Shown piece by piece: positions 29,700-39,200 of a stretch of 40,244 nucleotides of DNA (its first letter is position 1; each line of letters starts with the position of its first letter). The notes beneath the pieces are model-generated. The model was given only the letters and a program-made list of their open reading frames with translations. It made no database searches and had not been told where the DNA came from. Source of the DNA: a virus; IMG/VR virus record IMGVR_UViG_3300047383_000363, positions 1 through 40,244 of that record; one strand, written 5' to 3'. A program made the translations under genes and the position numbers.

Positions 29700-32495
29700 T
29701 TAAAAATCAAACAAACTTTGAAATTGTTCTGATGCATCTGCATCACTTAGATCCCATTTAAGGACACCAATAAGATTGTCTAGTTTCTTATCAATAATTG
29801 TTGTTTCCATTAATTCATGGTCAAAAGGAAGTTCTTGAAACCATTCTGGGATTCTATTCTCATCAATAGGATATGCAACACTTGTCATTTTCAATGCGTT
29901 AGGCTTGAGTTTACATACGATAGTTTTCATACCATCAACAATCTCAATAGAATACCTATCACCATTTAGTTCACGTAATGTATTCCAGTTAAGAGCCGCA
30001 CTAACATGACCTGGAAGATGTACCTTATCTTTCTTGTTGTCTGCACCTTCTAATTTAAAATCTCTGCCTTGTTGTTTCATAATCTTTTGTATTTTGTTTT
30101 TGTACATAGTAAGATTATTAACTCGTTTAGGAGTACCTTTCTCCCAACCAGGCTTTGCTCTAAATTCTTTTTTAAATTCTTTAACCATATCGATTACATT
30201 TTGTTCTGTACCGTCTGTTAGAATTGTAACAAGTACATCACTCAAAAAGTTCTGCATATAATCAGGAGTATCACTACGTTTCAAGTCAAGACCCATAGCT
30301 TTTACTTTACCAGGATTACCATCTACGTCTTTTCTTACGCCTTCATCATCATAGATTAGCATAGCATAACGTTTCTTCTTAATAAAGATACCCATAGTTG
30401 CACAGTTTTCACGACCTGCCGCAATAATCTCACCTTGTTTACGTGGAGCATTAAAGAAGTCTTTCATAAAGTCAGGAAAACTTATATTGACTTGATTTGC
30501 AATTTCATCATACAGTTCTAGAACCTTTTCTTTAGACCACTCAATCTTGCCTGCATCGATGTCTTCCTTATAAACAGGATACATAGAATAATAGATACTA
30601 TCTGTATCACCATATATAATGGACTCGCCTTTGTAATCATAATCACCAGCGATTACTTCATTAGTTTTGGCGCCCATGTGTCTTGTAATACAACGACCAG
30701 ATAGAGTCGTACTCTGACCAATACGTTTATCATAGAAACGACAACCGGGATTAAGAATCGCACCATATAAACTGTTTAAGTTAATCTTTTTCACAAGTTG
30801 TCGCTTATCCCAGAACGTAATAGCTTCTTTATCACCTTCATCAATAGCTTTCTTCTTGTTTGCTTGTAATACTTTACGTTCAGCATACCAACGTTCTAAC
30901 AAACTTGGAATAATACCTTGTACGTCTTGTTTCAGTATTGTACCATTGGCAGTGACTGCCCATGGCAAGTCACTATGAAATACAAGATTATGTATTTCTG
31001 CACCAGTCATTTCATTTCTGCTATCTTTATTATCTTCTAATACAAGATTAATTTTTTCTGTCTTGTCTTTCTCATTGACTAGTCTAAATTCTTCTGCACT
31101 AAACGTATCTTCCCAAGCCTGTGCCGCTCCGAAACCTTTACTGCCACCTCGTCTACCATTCGCAATTCTATCACCAATCATTTTTTCTGTTAGAGTTGGT
31201 TCAAGTTGTGCAACAATAGTTTCTGGACTCATGTTCAATGCACGAATAATTGAAGGATAAAGTGAATTGATATCAATACCCGATACCCATCGCTGAATGC
31301 CTGTTTTTGGATTAGCCACAAAGGCACCTGCGGCTTTTTGTTTTTCTGCTTCTTCTAGTTCTGCGTCTGTGGGTTCAACATCCTCTTCGCCCCAATCTTT
31401 CGCTTTTCTATCAGGAACAACCATACCTCTACGATGTGCTTCATTGATAATTGCTTGTTCTGTAACCGCAACTGCGCCCATAGTTGTTTTGATATTAACT
31501 GTATTGTCATGTGCGATTTCATTTGCTAAGTCGATAAACTGTAGCTTTTTGTCTAAGTTGCCTAGTAGTGCAACGTCTTGTCTGTTATATTCAACAAACT
31601 TATAAAAATCTCTATTATATAATTGGTCTAGTGTACCATCATATGCAATCTTCTTGTCACCAAGTTCATATTCACCGATAGCATCAAGTGAGTATGAATG
31701 CATTTCGTGATATGTATATTTACGATATAGTTCAAGATAGTCTAAGTGAATACGACCTGATAAGTCATATGTCACACTTTCTTTACCAAATTTAACTACT
31801 CGTCTTTCGTGTGGAAACAAATCCCATAAACATAATTTACGTGTATGAGATTTACTCATAATACGTGTGATACGTCTAACTGTATATGGAATATCAAAAC
31901 CTTCTGAGTTCCAACCAGATACAACGTCAGCATCATCAATCAATGCAATAAAGTCATTCATCATATCTACTTCATCAAGATATAAAAATGTATCTTCAAA
32001 TTGATTACATATGCGTTCTGCTTCTTCTAGTCCTTCACCCTCATGCATATGCTTTGGAGGCATAACAAAAGTAACAAGTTTGTCTAACCATTGTAGATAA
32101 ACTGTAATTGCAGTGATAGGCATAAAGGGATCCTCTGGAGGAGCAAACCCTTTATCTGCATCAAAGTCAACCTCGATATCGAAAAACGCAACATGAAGTT
32201 TAGGAGAGTCAACACCATTATAGTTTTCACTAAGGCACCTGACTTCTGGTTTTAAGTCGCTCTCATAAAACTTCTTGCCTGCGTTTATTCGTCTTTCTTT
32301 ATGTAAGTCTTTTAGTCGCTTACATTTGATTTGACGTACCTTATCGCCATGTATACTTACATGGTCACCACGTGGATCTTTTACGTAAAAAGTACGCCAT
32401 GCTGGAAAGTCGTTGTATACACGTTTTCCATTGACACGTTCAACTACTTGAACAATATCTTTGTCTCTGTTATAAAATGCGTCAACATAACTCAT
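29700..32495 (-). CDS. gp43: Family B DNA polymerase (T4 gp43-like) with proofreading exonuclease
   Basis: A 931-residue replicative polymerase (T4 gp43: 898 aa). Exonuclease motif I is FFDIEVDFD with Asp106 and Glu108. The palm motifs are complete: motif A DINSLYPSI near residue 405, motif B KKINLNSLYGA near 570, and motif C YGDTDSIYY near 625. The C-terminus ends ASEQFQSLFDF, which resembles the short hydrophobic tail by which gp43 binds the clamp. The ATG overlaps the stop of the DsbA-like gene (TAATG). No intein or homing insertion is seen. It belongs to a unit starting at the promoter at 32811-32839. Confidence 0.97.
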   Translation of the reverse strand: MSYVDAFYNRDKDIVQVVERVNGKRVYNDFPAWRTFYVKDPRGDHVSIHGDKVRQIKCKRLKDLHKERRINAGKKFYESDLKPEVRCLSENYNGVDSPKLHVAFFDIEVDFDADKGFAPPEDPFMPITAITVYLQWLDKLVTFVMPPKHMHEGEGLEEAERICNQFEDTFLYLDEVDMMNDFIALIDDADVVSGWNSEGFDIPYTVRRITRIMSKSHTRKLCLWDLFPHERRVVKFGKESVTYDLSGRIHLDYLELYRKYTYHEMHSYSLDAIGEYELGDKKIAYDGTLDQLYNRDFYKFVEYNRQDVALLGNLDKKLQFIDLANEIAHDNTVNIKTTMGAVAVTEQAIINEAHRRGMVVPDRKAKDWGEEDVEPTDAELEEAEKQKAAGAFVANPKTGIQRWVSGIDINSLYPSIIRALNMSPETIVAQLEPTLTEKMIGDRIANGRRGGSKGFGAAQAWEDTFSAEEFRLVNEKDKTEKINLVLEDNKDSRNEMTGAEIHNLVFHSDLPWAVTANGTILKQDVQGIIPSLLERWYAERKVLQANKKKAIDEGDKEAITFWDKRQLVKKINLNSLYGAILNPGCRFYDKRIGQSTTLSGRCITRHMGAKTNEVIAGDYDYKGESIIYGDTDSIYYSMYPVYKEDIDAGKIEWSKEKVLELYDEIANQVNISFPDFMKDFFNAPRKQGEIIAAGRENCATMGIFIKKKRYAMLIYDDEGVRKDVDGNPGKVKAMGLDLKRSDTPDYMQNFLSDVLVTILTDGTEQNVIDMVKEFKKEFRAKPGWEKGTPKRVNNLTMYKNKIQKIMKQQGRDFKLEGADNKKDKVHLPGHVSAALNWNTLRELNGDRYSIEIVDGMKTIVCKLKPNALKMTSVAYPIDENRIPEWFQELPFDHELMETTIIDKKLDNLIGVLKWDLSDADASEQFQSLFDF

Positions 32496-32755
32496 TAAAG
32501 AGTTTTTCCTACAGTAGTTAAGACATGTTCCACATCTTCGAATTCTTGTCTTGCTTCTGAGAGTTTGGCTTTATGCGCCAAGCTGATTGCTTTGTTTAGA
32601 ACACTAGGTTTAATGTCCATTTCATCTGCGATTGATTTGATTGTGTCACGTAGACCACCTTTGAGGTCATCTACTTCTTGAAGGACTTGCATACCTTCAT
32701 CAACTAACTGAGTTAGTTTTGCTTTGTCCTCTGAACTTAAATTGTCGATTGACAT
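32495..32755 (-). CDS. DsbA-like small dsDNA-binding protein (T4 late-region type), tentative (86 aa)
   Basis: An 86-residue all-helical protein: a regular N-terminal helix (EDKAKLTQLVDEGMQVLQEV), then LRDTIKSIADEMDIKPSVLN and KAISLAHKAKLSEARQEFED. This order and the terminal VEHVL resemble T4 DsbA, a double-strand DNA-binding protein near late promoters. I give it moderate weight because short helical proteins are hard to place. The frame is open from 32764 with GTG, but AAGGAGG eight bases before the ATG at 32755 is clearly the start. It is first in the polymerase transcript. Confidence 0.62.
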   Translation of the reverse strand: MSIDNLSSEDKAKLTQLVDEGMQVLQEVDDLKGGLRDTIKSIADEMDIKPSVLNKAISLAHKAKLSEARQEFEDVEHVLTTVGKTL

Positions 32756-32775
32756 GTAATTCACCTCCTTAAATT

Positions 32776-32810
32776 AAAAAAAGAGTGCCCTATTTCTAGA
32801 ACACTCTTTT
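32776..32810 (-). terminator. Intrinsic terminator after the 32843-34642 gene
   Basis: AAAAGAGTG (32810-32802) and CACTCTTTT (32787-32779) form a nine-pair stem around a 14-base loop, followed by a T-run of seven that includes the last stem bases. It lies 33 bases after the upstream gene's stop. The opposite strand also has a short T-run, so it may work both ways. Confidence 0.8.
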
Positions 32811-32839
32811 ATAATACATTAAGTGACTACGAAAGTCAA
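32811..32839 (-). promoter_or_regulatory. Sigma70-like promoter of the DsbA-like/polymerase unit, next to the terminator
   Basis: TTGACT (32839-32834), a 17-base spacer, and TATTAT (32816-32811). The -10 abuts the terminator's first arm at 32810. Transcription would start near 32804, inside that arm, so new transcripts could not form the full stem while read-through transcripts could. Confidence 0.75.
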
Positions 32840-32842
32840 TAG

Positions 32843-34642
32843 TTATTTTCGTTTTTTTCCATGTGAACCGCAACTTCCGTCCATTAGCTTCTGTGCTACT
32901 ACATCGATTTTTGCGATATCTGAGTCAGTTAGGTCTGACATTTTCTTTGGATTAGATTTTAGTTTGATGTTCTTACCACCAACTGTGATAGAGTCACCAG
33001 CTTTTTTGCCTGATTTAGCCGCTTTATCTAGTTCCTTGTAGAATTCATTGTATTCTGACATGTTGATTTTAGCGGATCTGTCTACTAGTCTATTTGCAAA
33101 ATCATCTGAGTTGAATACTTTTTTCTTTCCTAGTTGACCGCCTGTTGCTTTGCCTAGTTCATCTTTAGCAAAGTTAATCATACCTTTAAGGCCTTTCTTT
33201 GCCAAACCACCGGCAACTTTGGCTCCTGCTTGAGCCATTCTGCCTTTTTGTGTATCTGCTTGTTTTTTACCACGTACTTTGTCAATACCACCTTTAACTG
33301 CTCCAGCTATTTGGCCTGCTTTTTTAACCATAGCTAATGGGTTTTCAGCAACAAGTTTGCCTTCTTTCATAGAACCCATGGCGAAGTCTGCAATTTTAAG
33401 CATACCAGCTTTTGTTTTTAGCATGTTGTCAATTTTTTCTTTGTTAGCATCGTTAACTTTATCATAAACCTGTGTAACAGCCGATGCAGTAAATAAATCT
33501 ACTTTCATCTGACCATCATCAAATTTAACAGGCATATTTTGTTTGTCTGCCACGATTTTCTTTAGAGTATCCATTGCACCTTCTTCAATCATTGCTGATT
33601 CTTCTACTGCCAAATGTGCATCGATACCAGCAGTTGACTTCATCTTCCAATGTGCCGCCGCCTTTTTAGCCGCTCCGTATGAAGAAGTCGCATGACATTC
33701 GTGTTTGCCTTTATCGGCATGTACACAAATATATGGTTTTTCGTCTGCTTCTGAAACTGATTCATTTGCATGACCAAGTTCTTTCATTCTTTTAGCAACA
33801 ATATCTCTAACGTCTTTGTTACCTTCGTCTTGTGCTACATACATATCATCTAGTAGTTCATCATCAAAAACAAATTGCATAATCATATCACTTGTTTCTT
33901 CACTTGCTGGGCGAGGTTGAGACATAAAATCATTGTATGATTTTACTGCATTAGAATATTCTTCTTCTGGCTGACCATCATATTTCATTAAGCCACCAAT
34001 CATAGTGCCTTCTTTAATACCCATTGCTTTTGCTTGGTCTTCAAGTTCTGCTTTTCTACGCATTAATTCTTTTTTAAGTTCTTCGTTTTTATTTGTGTCA
34101 GGGTCCATCTGAATACGTTGCAATTCTTTTTTCTTTGCCATGTAATCTTCTTTATTTTTGAGAGCATTTGAAGATTCATCGATACTTTCTTCTGTAGTAT
34201 CTTCATCAGCATCTGGCTTATTAGCCATTACTGCATCATAGTCTGCCATTTCTTCATCGCTTGGCATTTCATCTGCATCTGGTGTTTCCATATCCATACC
34301 AGGTTGTTCTGGAGCCATGTCCATATCACTTGGTGCTTCTGCATCCATATCTGGATTGTCCATTGCAGGAACTTCTGCTGGAACATCCATTCCAGGTTCC
34401 ATTGCAGGTTGACCTAATTCTAATGTGTGCATTCTAGCCATTAAACTATCTGACATACGTTCATATGCCTCATATGATTTATTATGTTGGCTAGAAAATG
34501 TAAGTGCTAAATCATGTACCGCATCACGGGCATTTTTACCACCTTCTAATTCTGTTTTTAGTTGTTCAGTAGAACGATTTAAATAATCCTCAAACTCATC
34601 ATTTGAGATTACAAAGTTCTCTGTTAATTGTGTAAGTTTCAT
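32843..34642 (-). CDS. Large virion-associated-like protein of unknown function (599 aa)
   Basis: The N-terminus MKLTQLTENFVIS resembles a T4 capsid-targeting sequence, with LTE at 6-8 fitting the (L/I)xE cut site of the prohead protease. Residues 80-155 are a low-complexity Met/Asp/Pro/Glu region, followed by a charged helical part. A compact domain lies near 302-345, KPYICVHADKGKHECHATSS followed by YGAAKKAAAHWKMKS, and the C-terminal part is basic with Lys/Gly-rich stretches. Further (I/L)xE sites are IDE156, IKE211 and IEE354. I do not know its function; a scaffold or internal head protein is the best inference. The start overlaps the preceding gene by ATGA and a terminator follows. Confidence 0.78.
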   Translation of the reverse strand: MKLTQLTENFVISNDEFEDYLNRSTEQLKTELEGGKNARDAVHDLALTFSSQHNKSYEAYERMSDSLMARMHTLELGQPAMEPGMDVPAEVPAMDNPDMDAEAPSDMDMAPEQPGMDMETPDADEMPSDEEMADYDAVMANKPDADEDTTEESIDESSNALKNKEDYMAKKKELQRIQMDPDTNKNEELKKELMRRKAELEDQAKAMGIKEGTMIGGLMKYDGQPEEEYSNAVKSYNDFMSQPRPASEETSDMIMQFVFDDELLDDMYVAQDEGNKDVRDIVAKRMKELGHANESVSEADEKPYICVHADKGKHECHATSSYGAAKKAAAHWKMKSTAGIDAHLAVEESAMIEEGAMDTLKKIVADKQNMPVKFDDGQMKVDLFTASAVTQVYDKVNDANKEKIDNMLKTKAGMLKIADFAMGSMKEGKLVAENPLAMVKKAGQIAGAVKGGIDKVRGKKQADTQKGRMAQAGAKVAGGLAKKGLKGMINFAKDELGKATGGQLGKKKVFNSDDFANRLVDRSAKINMSEYNEFYKELDKAAKSGKKAGDSITVGGKNIKLKSNPKKMSDLTDSDIAKIDVVAQKLMDGSCGSHGKKRK

Positions 34643-34875
34643 TGTTTTGCTCTCTTAATCATTGGACTCTTGACAGGCTTATTATAAACTAAGTTACCTA
34701 CATCAGCAGAAAAACCCATCTTATAGTTCTCTTTTTTCTTTTTCTTAGGCGTAATATATCCCATAGGATCAACTGCCTTTCTGGCATCTTTAGCCTTCGT
34801 TCCCGGTGTCATTGGAAATGCCACACTAGCGAAACTACCACTAAAATTTTCACCTAATATATCACGTATTTTCAT
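34639..34875 (-). CDS. Small protein with capsid-targeting-like N-terminus (78 aa)
   Basis: The sequence starts MKIRDILGENFSGSFASVAF, then has a basic middle (YITPKKKKKENYKMGFS) and a short tail ending SPMIKRAKQ. LGE at 7-9 fits the (L/I)xE cut site used by the T4 prohead protease on internal head proteins, so the mature form may be packaged with DNA; its high lysine content fits DNA binding. The ATG at 34875 is used; a longer reading would need TTG at 34890. The gene overlaps the next by ATGA. A GATAAATA lies at 34881-34888, but too near the ATG to be a convincing promoter for it. Confidence 0.75.
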   Translation of the reverse strand: MKIRDILGENFSGSFASVAFPMTPGTKAKDARKAVDPMGYITPKKKKKENYKMGFSADVGNLVYNKPVKSPMIKRAKQ

Positions 34876-34902
34876 ATTACTATTTATCAAATAAATTCAT
34901 TT

Positions 34903-36225
34903 TTAATTATTTACTAGTTCACTAAAATGTGGGAAGTGTTCAGCAAACGATATTTTACGTCTATCTTCTAGTATTTTAAACTGTATTTCAGCAAATTTCT
35001 TAGTATTCTCTGGAACTTCGCTTTCTACTAATGTTTTCATAGTATGCATCAAAGATATATATCTTTGTTTATTTAAAAAATTACCTGGCATGTTCTTAAA
35101 GTAATCTATTTGTTCATCTATCTTATCTGCATGTATTGGGTCTAATGCCGATACTGCTAAATGTTCTGGATTATCTACCCAGTTTTGATGCATTATAATA
35201 TCTTTATCAAATTTAAATTTATTAATCTTATTATTCAAATGTACCAAAAAGTCTTTGAAATAAGGAAGACTTAGACTATTATGGGCACAACCAAATCCTA
35301 ATATAAGATTATCTATAACTTTTGCTTGTTCAAAGAATAGATTTAAGTTATCATCCCATTTGTTGAAGTCTAATCCCCACCTAATCAATTCACTTTTACG
35401 ACCCAATGCTTCACCAGATAATTGCATTTCATATCTGATATTTGGGGTTCTTTTTACAAGTTCAATAAACTTGTCAAACTTATGTTTAGGAAAATTAAGA
35501 TTAGTTGTTACTGTTACTACTACAATCTGTTCTTCTCTTTTTGTATCATTAATCTTAACCATAAAGTCTTCTATGAATTTATACATATGGTCTGTGAAGA
35601 ATGGTTCACCACCGAGTAAACTAAAGTTAACATGTTTTTTACCTTTTAATGCTTTTGACCAATAATCATTTAATATAACTAATAGCTTATCAAACATAGC
35701 ATCGTCTGTATCTGGAAATCTTTGACCAACTTCTTTTTGCCATCTTGTACTAGAACCTGCCCAACAATAAGCACAAGCCATGTTACATTTGTTTGTTAGT
35801 TCTATTTCAATAAACTTAAAGTTATCTAAAGACATCATGTCTTTATGAAACTGTATTCTTCTCTTAGGATGGGCTCTTGCTTTAGAATATTGTTTTAACA
35901 AAGGGTAATCGTAATTCTTCATGTATTCAGTTCTTACACTGTTACCTCCTGCTTGTTCTGTTTTCCAACATAGTTCACAATCTTTATTATGAGTACCACC
36001 ACTTAAGTCATGCTTTCTCTGTTGTAGTATAGGATGATTAAAAATAAAATCCTCTGTTAATGTATCGTAATCAAATGTAAGTTCTTTCATTTGTTCTTTT
36101 GTATAAACAGTTTTGCAACACCACTTAACAGTTCTTTGAGGTAAGGATATAACAACGTCATTCCAAGTTTTGAAACACATTGTATTATGTAAATTATGTA
36201 AGTTTGGATTTAGTTCTACAATCAT
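34903..36225 (-). CDS. Phage radical SAM protein (twitch-type)
   Basis: A 440-residue radical SAM protein. CNMACAYC holds Cys147, Cys151 and Cys154, the CX3CX2C cluster motif, and NFSLLGGEPFF near 200 holds the GGEP motif. The N-terminal 90 residues carry extra cysteines (WCC at 35-37 and CELC at 83-86), which might bind a second cluster or zinc. These proteins occur in several marine T4-like phages and are often labelled twitch-domain radical SAM; substrates are not known. It overlaps the 1145-residue protein gene by ATGA and precedes head-type proteins. It may modify a virion protein or an RNA; neither is shown. Confidence 0.87.
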   Translation of the reverse strand: MIVELNPNLHNLHNTMCFKTWNDVVISLPQRTVKWCCKTVYTKEQMKELTFDYDTLTEDFIFNHPILQQRKHDLSGGTHNKDCELCWKTEQAGGNSVRTEYMKNYDYPLLKQYSKARAHPKRRIQFHKDMMSLDNFKFIEIELTNKCNMACAYCWAGSSTRWQKEVGQRFPDTDDAMFDKLLVILNDYWSKALKGKKHVNFSLLGGEPFFTDHMYKFIEDFMVKINDTKREEQIVVVTVTTNLNFPKHKFDKFIELVKRTPNIRYEMQLSGEALGRKSELIRWGLDFNKWDDNLNLFFEQAKVIDNLILGFGCAHNSLSLPYFKDFLVHLNNKINKFKFDKDIIMHQNWVDNPEHLAVSALDPIHADKIDEQIDYFKNMPGNFLNKQRYISLMHTMKTLVESEVPENTKKFAEIQFKILEDRRKISFAEHFPHFSELVNN

Positions 36226-39200
36226 TTTTTCTTTGTACGCAGTAATTTCTTAGGAAACCCATCTTTGTTTACGTCATTGCCAAACTTTTTTGCTTGTTTA
36301 ACAATCTCGTTAGGTCCTACGTCAACTGTGGTATTTATGCCTGGTACAACACGACCGACCCCACCAGCTTCACTTACTGTTTTTGAAAAAACTTTTTTGA
36401 TAGCATTAACTGTATTACTTGTAGTTGTAGTATGGTGTTTGATTGCTATCCCACCAGCTGATTGCCACGCATTAACATTCTTACCAAAATCATCAATTAG
36501 TAAGTTGGGTGAACCGTCTGGTTTCTTTGCATATTTTGATTTGTTATGGTCAATAATAACTTTCTCTGGTCTAAAGAACCCTAGATGTTTTCTTACCCAT
36601 TCACGTTTACCTGGATCAACATTAGGATCATTTGCTAGAGGAGAACTTAATATTTTATATCTGCCTTTTACTGCTTTGATTGTTTGTAGCAAATCTTTGT
36701 AACCTGATAATGTTGGTAAGTCTTCCCAAAAGTTTGGTGTATCAACAATCTTTTTTAATGCTTTAGGTATATCTCTTTTTGATATATCTCTGTATGATTT
36801 AACACCAACTAGTCTAGCCCATTCATTAAAGAAATCAACTAGAACACCGTCCATATCGACATATACATCTGGAGTACTATCAAGGTCTTCTTTTAAACCT
36901 TTTTCTATTGCTCCCATATAATCAGGTATTTTTGTTTTAACCCATGGACCTCTGTGCATAAATCTTGCACTCATCATAACATTTGTACCACGTAATTCTT
37001 CTGGATCAAATATCATTACTTGATATTGTCTCTTTTCATTATCAACTGCTACTACTTCTACATTCATTTCATCGTACTTCTTACCTTTGTAAGTAATACC
37101 ATGACCTGTCATAAATCTAGCAACTGCTTCGAATAATGCATTTTCTCTAACTGGAACTTTCTTTAGTAGTTCTTCTTTGCTTAATTTATAGTTAGAATTC
37201 ATCCACTCATCTTTTAAATCATCAATCATCTTACCAAGATTAGGGCCAGCTACATAACCTCTTGCTAGTAAGTCTTTACCATTAATTGGAAAGTCTGGTT
37301 GTTCAAATCCCTGTACTGCATCGTATACATCATTCTTGCCGTGCATGTTAGCCCATGCAAGTAAATGGTCTTGTGATGCACCTTTGATAATCATATCTTG
37401 TGCTTGTTTTGAATTAATGTTTTCACCTTTGTGCTTGATTAAGAAGTCAAACATTTCTCTATCGTAATTGCTCATCTTCCAATCTCTTGCTATACTGCTA
37501 CTGTCTAGCATTCTTGCAAGTGCAATAATAGGTCCTGTAGGCTCACCTAGTTTAGCTGGATTGATACCTTCAAGTCCAATCTTACTTGATACGCCTGTCT
37601 TGTTCATCCATTCAAGTGCTTCTTTGGCACTCGAACCCATTAACAATTTGCCCATTTCTTGCCAAATTCTTTCAACAGATAAACCTGTCATACCATCTGC
37701 ATTATCTTTGATTGCATTTAATGTAGCATCGTCCCACTTTGGACTATCTAACTTAGATTGAAATCTAAAGTATCTTAAGATACGCAAATAATCTTCTTTA
37801 ATTCTTTCTTCTGGATCCCCTACGAACCTACTTACTTTATCTTGCAAGTCGTCCATACCACCATTGTAATCATGTACCGTACCGTCAATGTCCATTGACA
37901 TTGCGTTGTATGTTAAGTCTCTACGTTTAGCATCTTCTTCCCATGAACGTACAAATTCTACATCAGCATGTCTACCATCAGTATTTGTATCTGCACGTAG
38001 AGTTGTTATTTCAAAATCTTCACCATCGATAACCGCAGTTATTGTACCATGCTCTATGCCTGTAGGAATGTGTCTGATACCTTCTTTGTCAAGCATAGCA
38101 ATCATTTCATCTGGTGTAGCATCTGTGGCAAAGTCGATATCTTTTGGCTCTTTACCTAATGCAATATCTCTTACTGCACCACCTACTATTCTGACTTCAT
38201 ATTGATTCTTTTTAAATACTTTATCTAGTTTACGAATAGCAGGAGTAATTATTGATTTAACATTTAGTGCTTCCTCGTTCAAAGACTCTTTAACTGAGTT
38301 TTCAAACATTGCGTTACCAAACATATCAAGGTATTCTTGCTCAAGTTCACGATAATTTATTTTATTGTTTGTTTGCATTGCTAACATCTGTGCATAATAG
38401 GCAAGTGAATGTCTAAGTTTACCACCTGTTTCTTTATATTTTCTTGTAAGTATTTTGTGCATCATCTTAGCCATATTAACATATGCTTTCTTATGAATTA
38501 AATGACTAGCCTTACGAGAAAGTAAACCGAAAGGTGTTTCTTCTTTTATGCCATGCTTTTTTCTAAATGCTTTTAAATCATCTTCTGCATCTTTACTTCT
38601 TTTCTTAGATGCCTCAGCATCTTTAACATTATCTGAATGCATCTTATCTACATCGATGCCTTTTCTTTTTAATTGCTTGTTAAAGTTTGCTCTGCCAAAC
38701 GCCTCATCTACTACTGATTTTAATTCATCAGGTAATAATGCGATAGCTTGTTTTCTTAAATTCTGATTGCCCTTTGTCATAACTCTTAGCAAGTCTGCCT
38801 TTTCTGCATGATAGACTTTAGCAAACTTAGGGTCATTCTTACCTATGTCTCTGCCATTGCTTATCAAGTCTGCATACTTAACTGTCTGTGCTTCTGCACT
38901 AACACCTGCTAGTTTATCTCTATCGATTGCTTTACGTGTTTTTCTATTACCGTCTTCTGGTTTACTTACATCAGTAAGTTCAACAACTAGTTTAGCAATC
39001 TTAGGACCAAATTCTCTTGTTACATCTACTGGTGTAACACTTGTATCTTCAACTGTATCATGTAACAATGCGGCCGCTTGTTGTTCTATTGTACCGCCTG
39101 CTTGTTTTACTATGTTTCTAACTTCATCTAAATGGACATAATAAGGATCACCAGTATATTTTCTCTGATGGTTTTTGTGTGCCTCTTGTGCAAACTGTTC

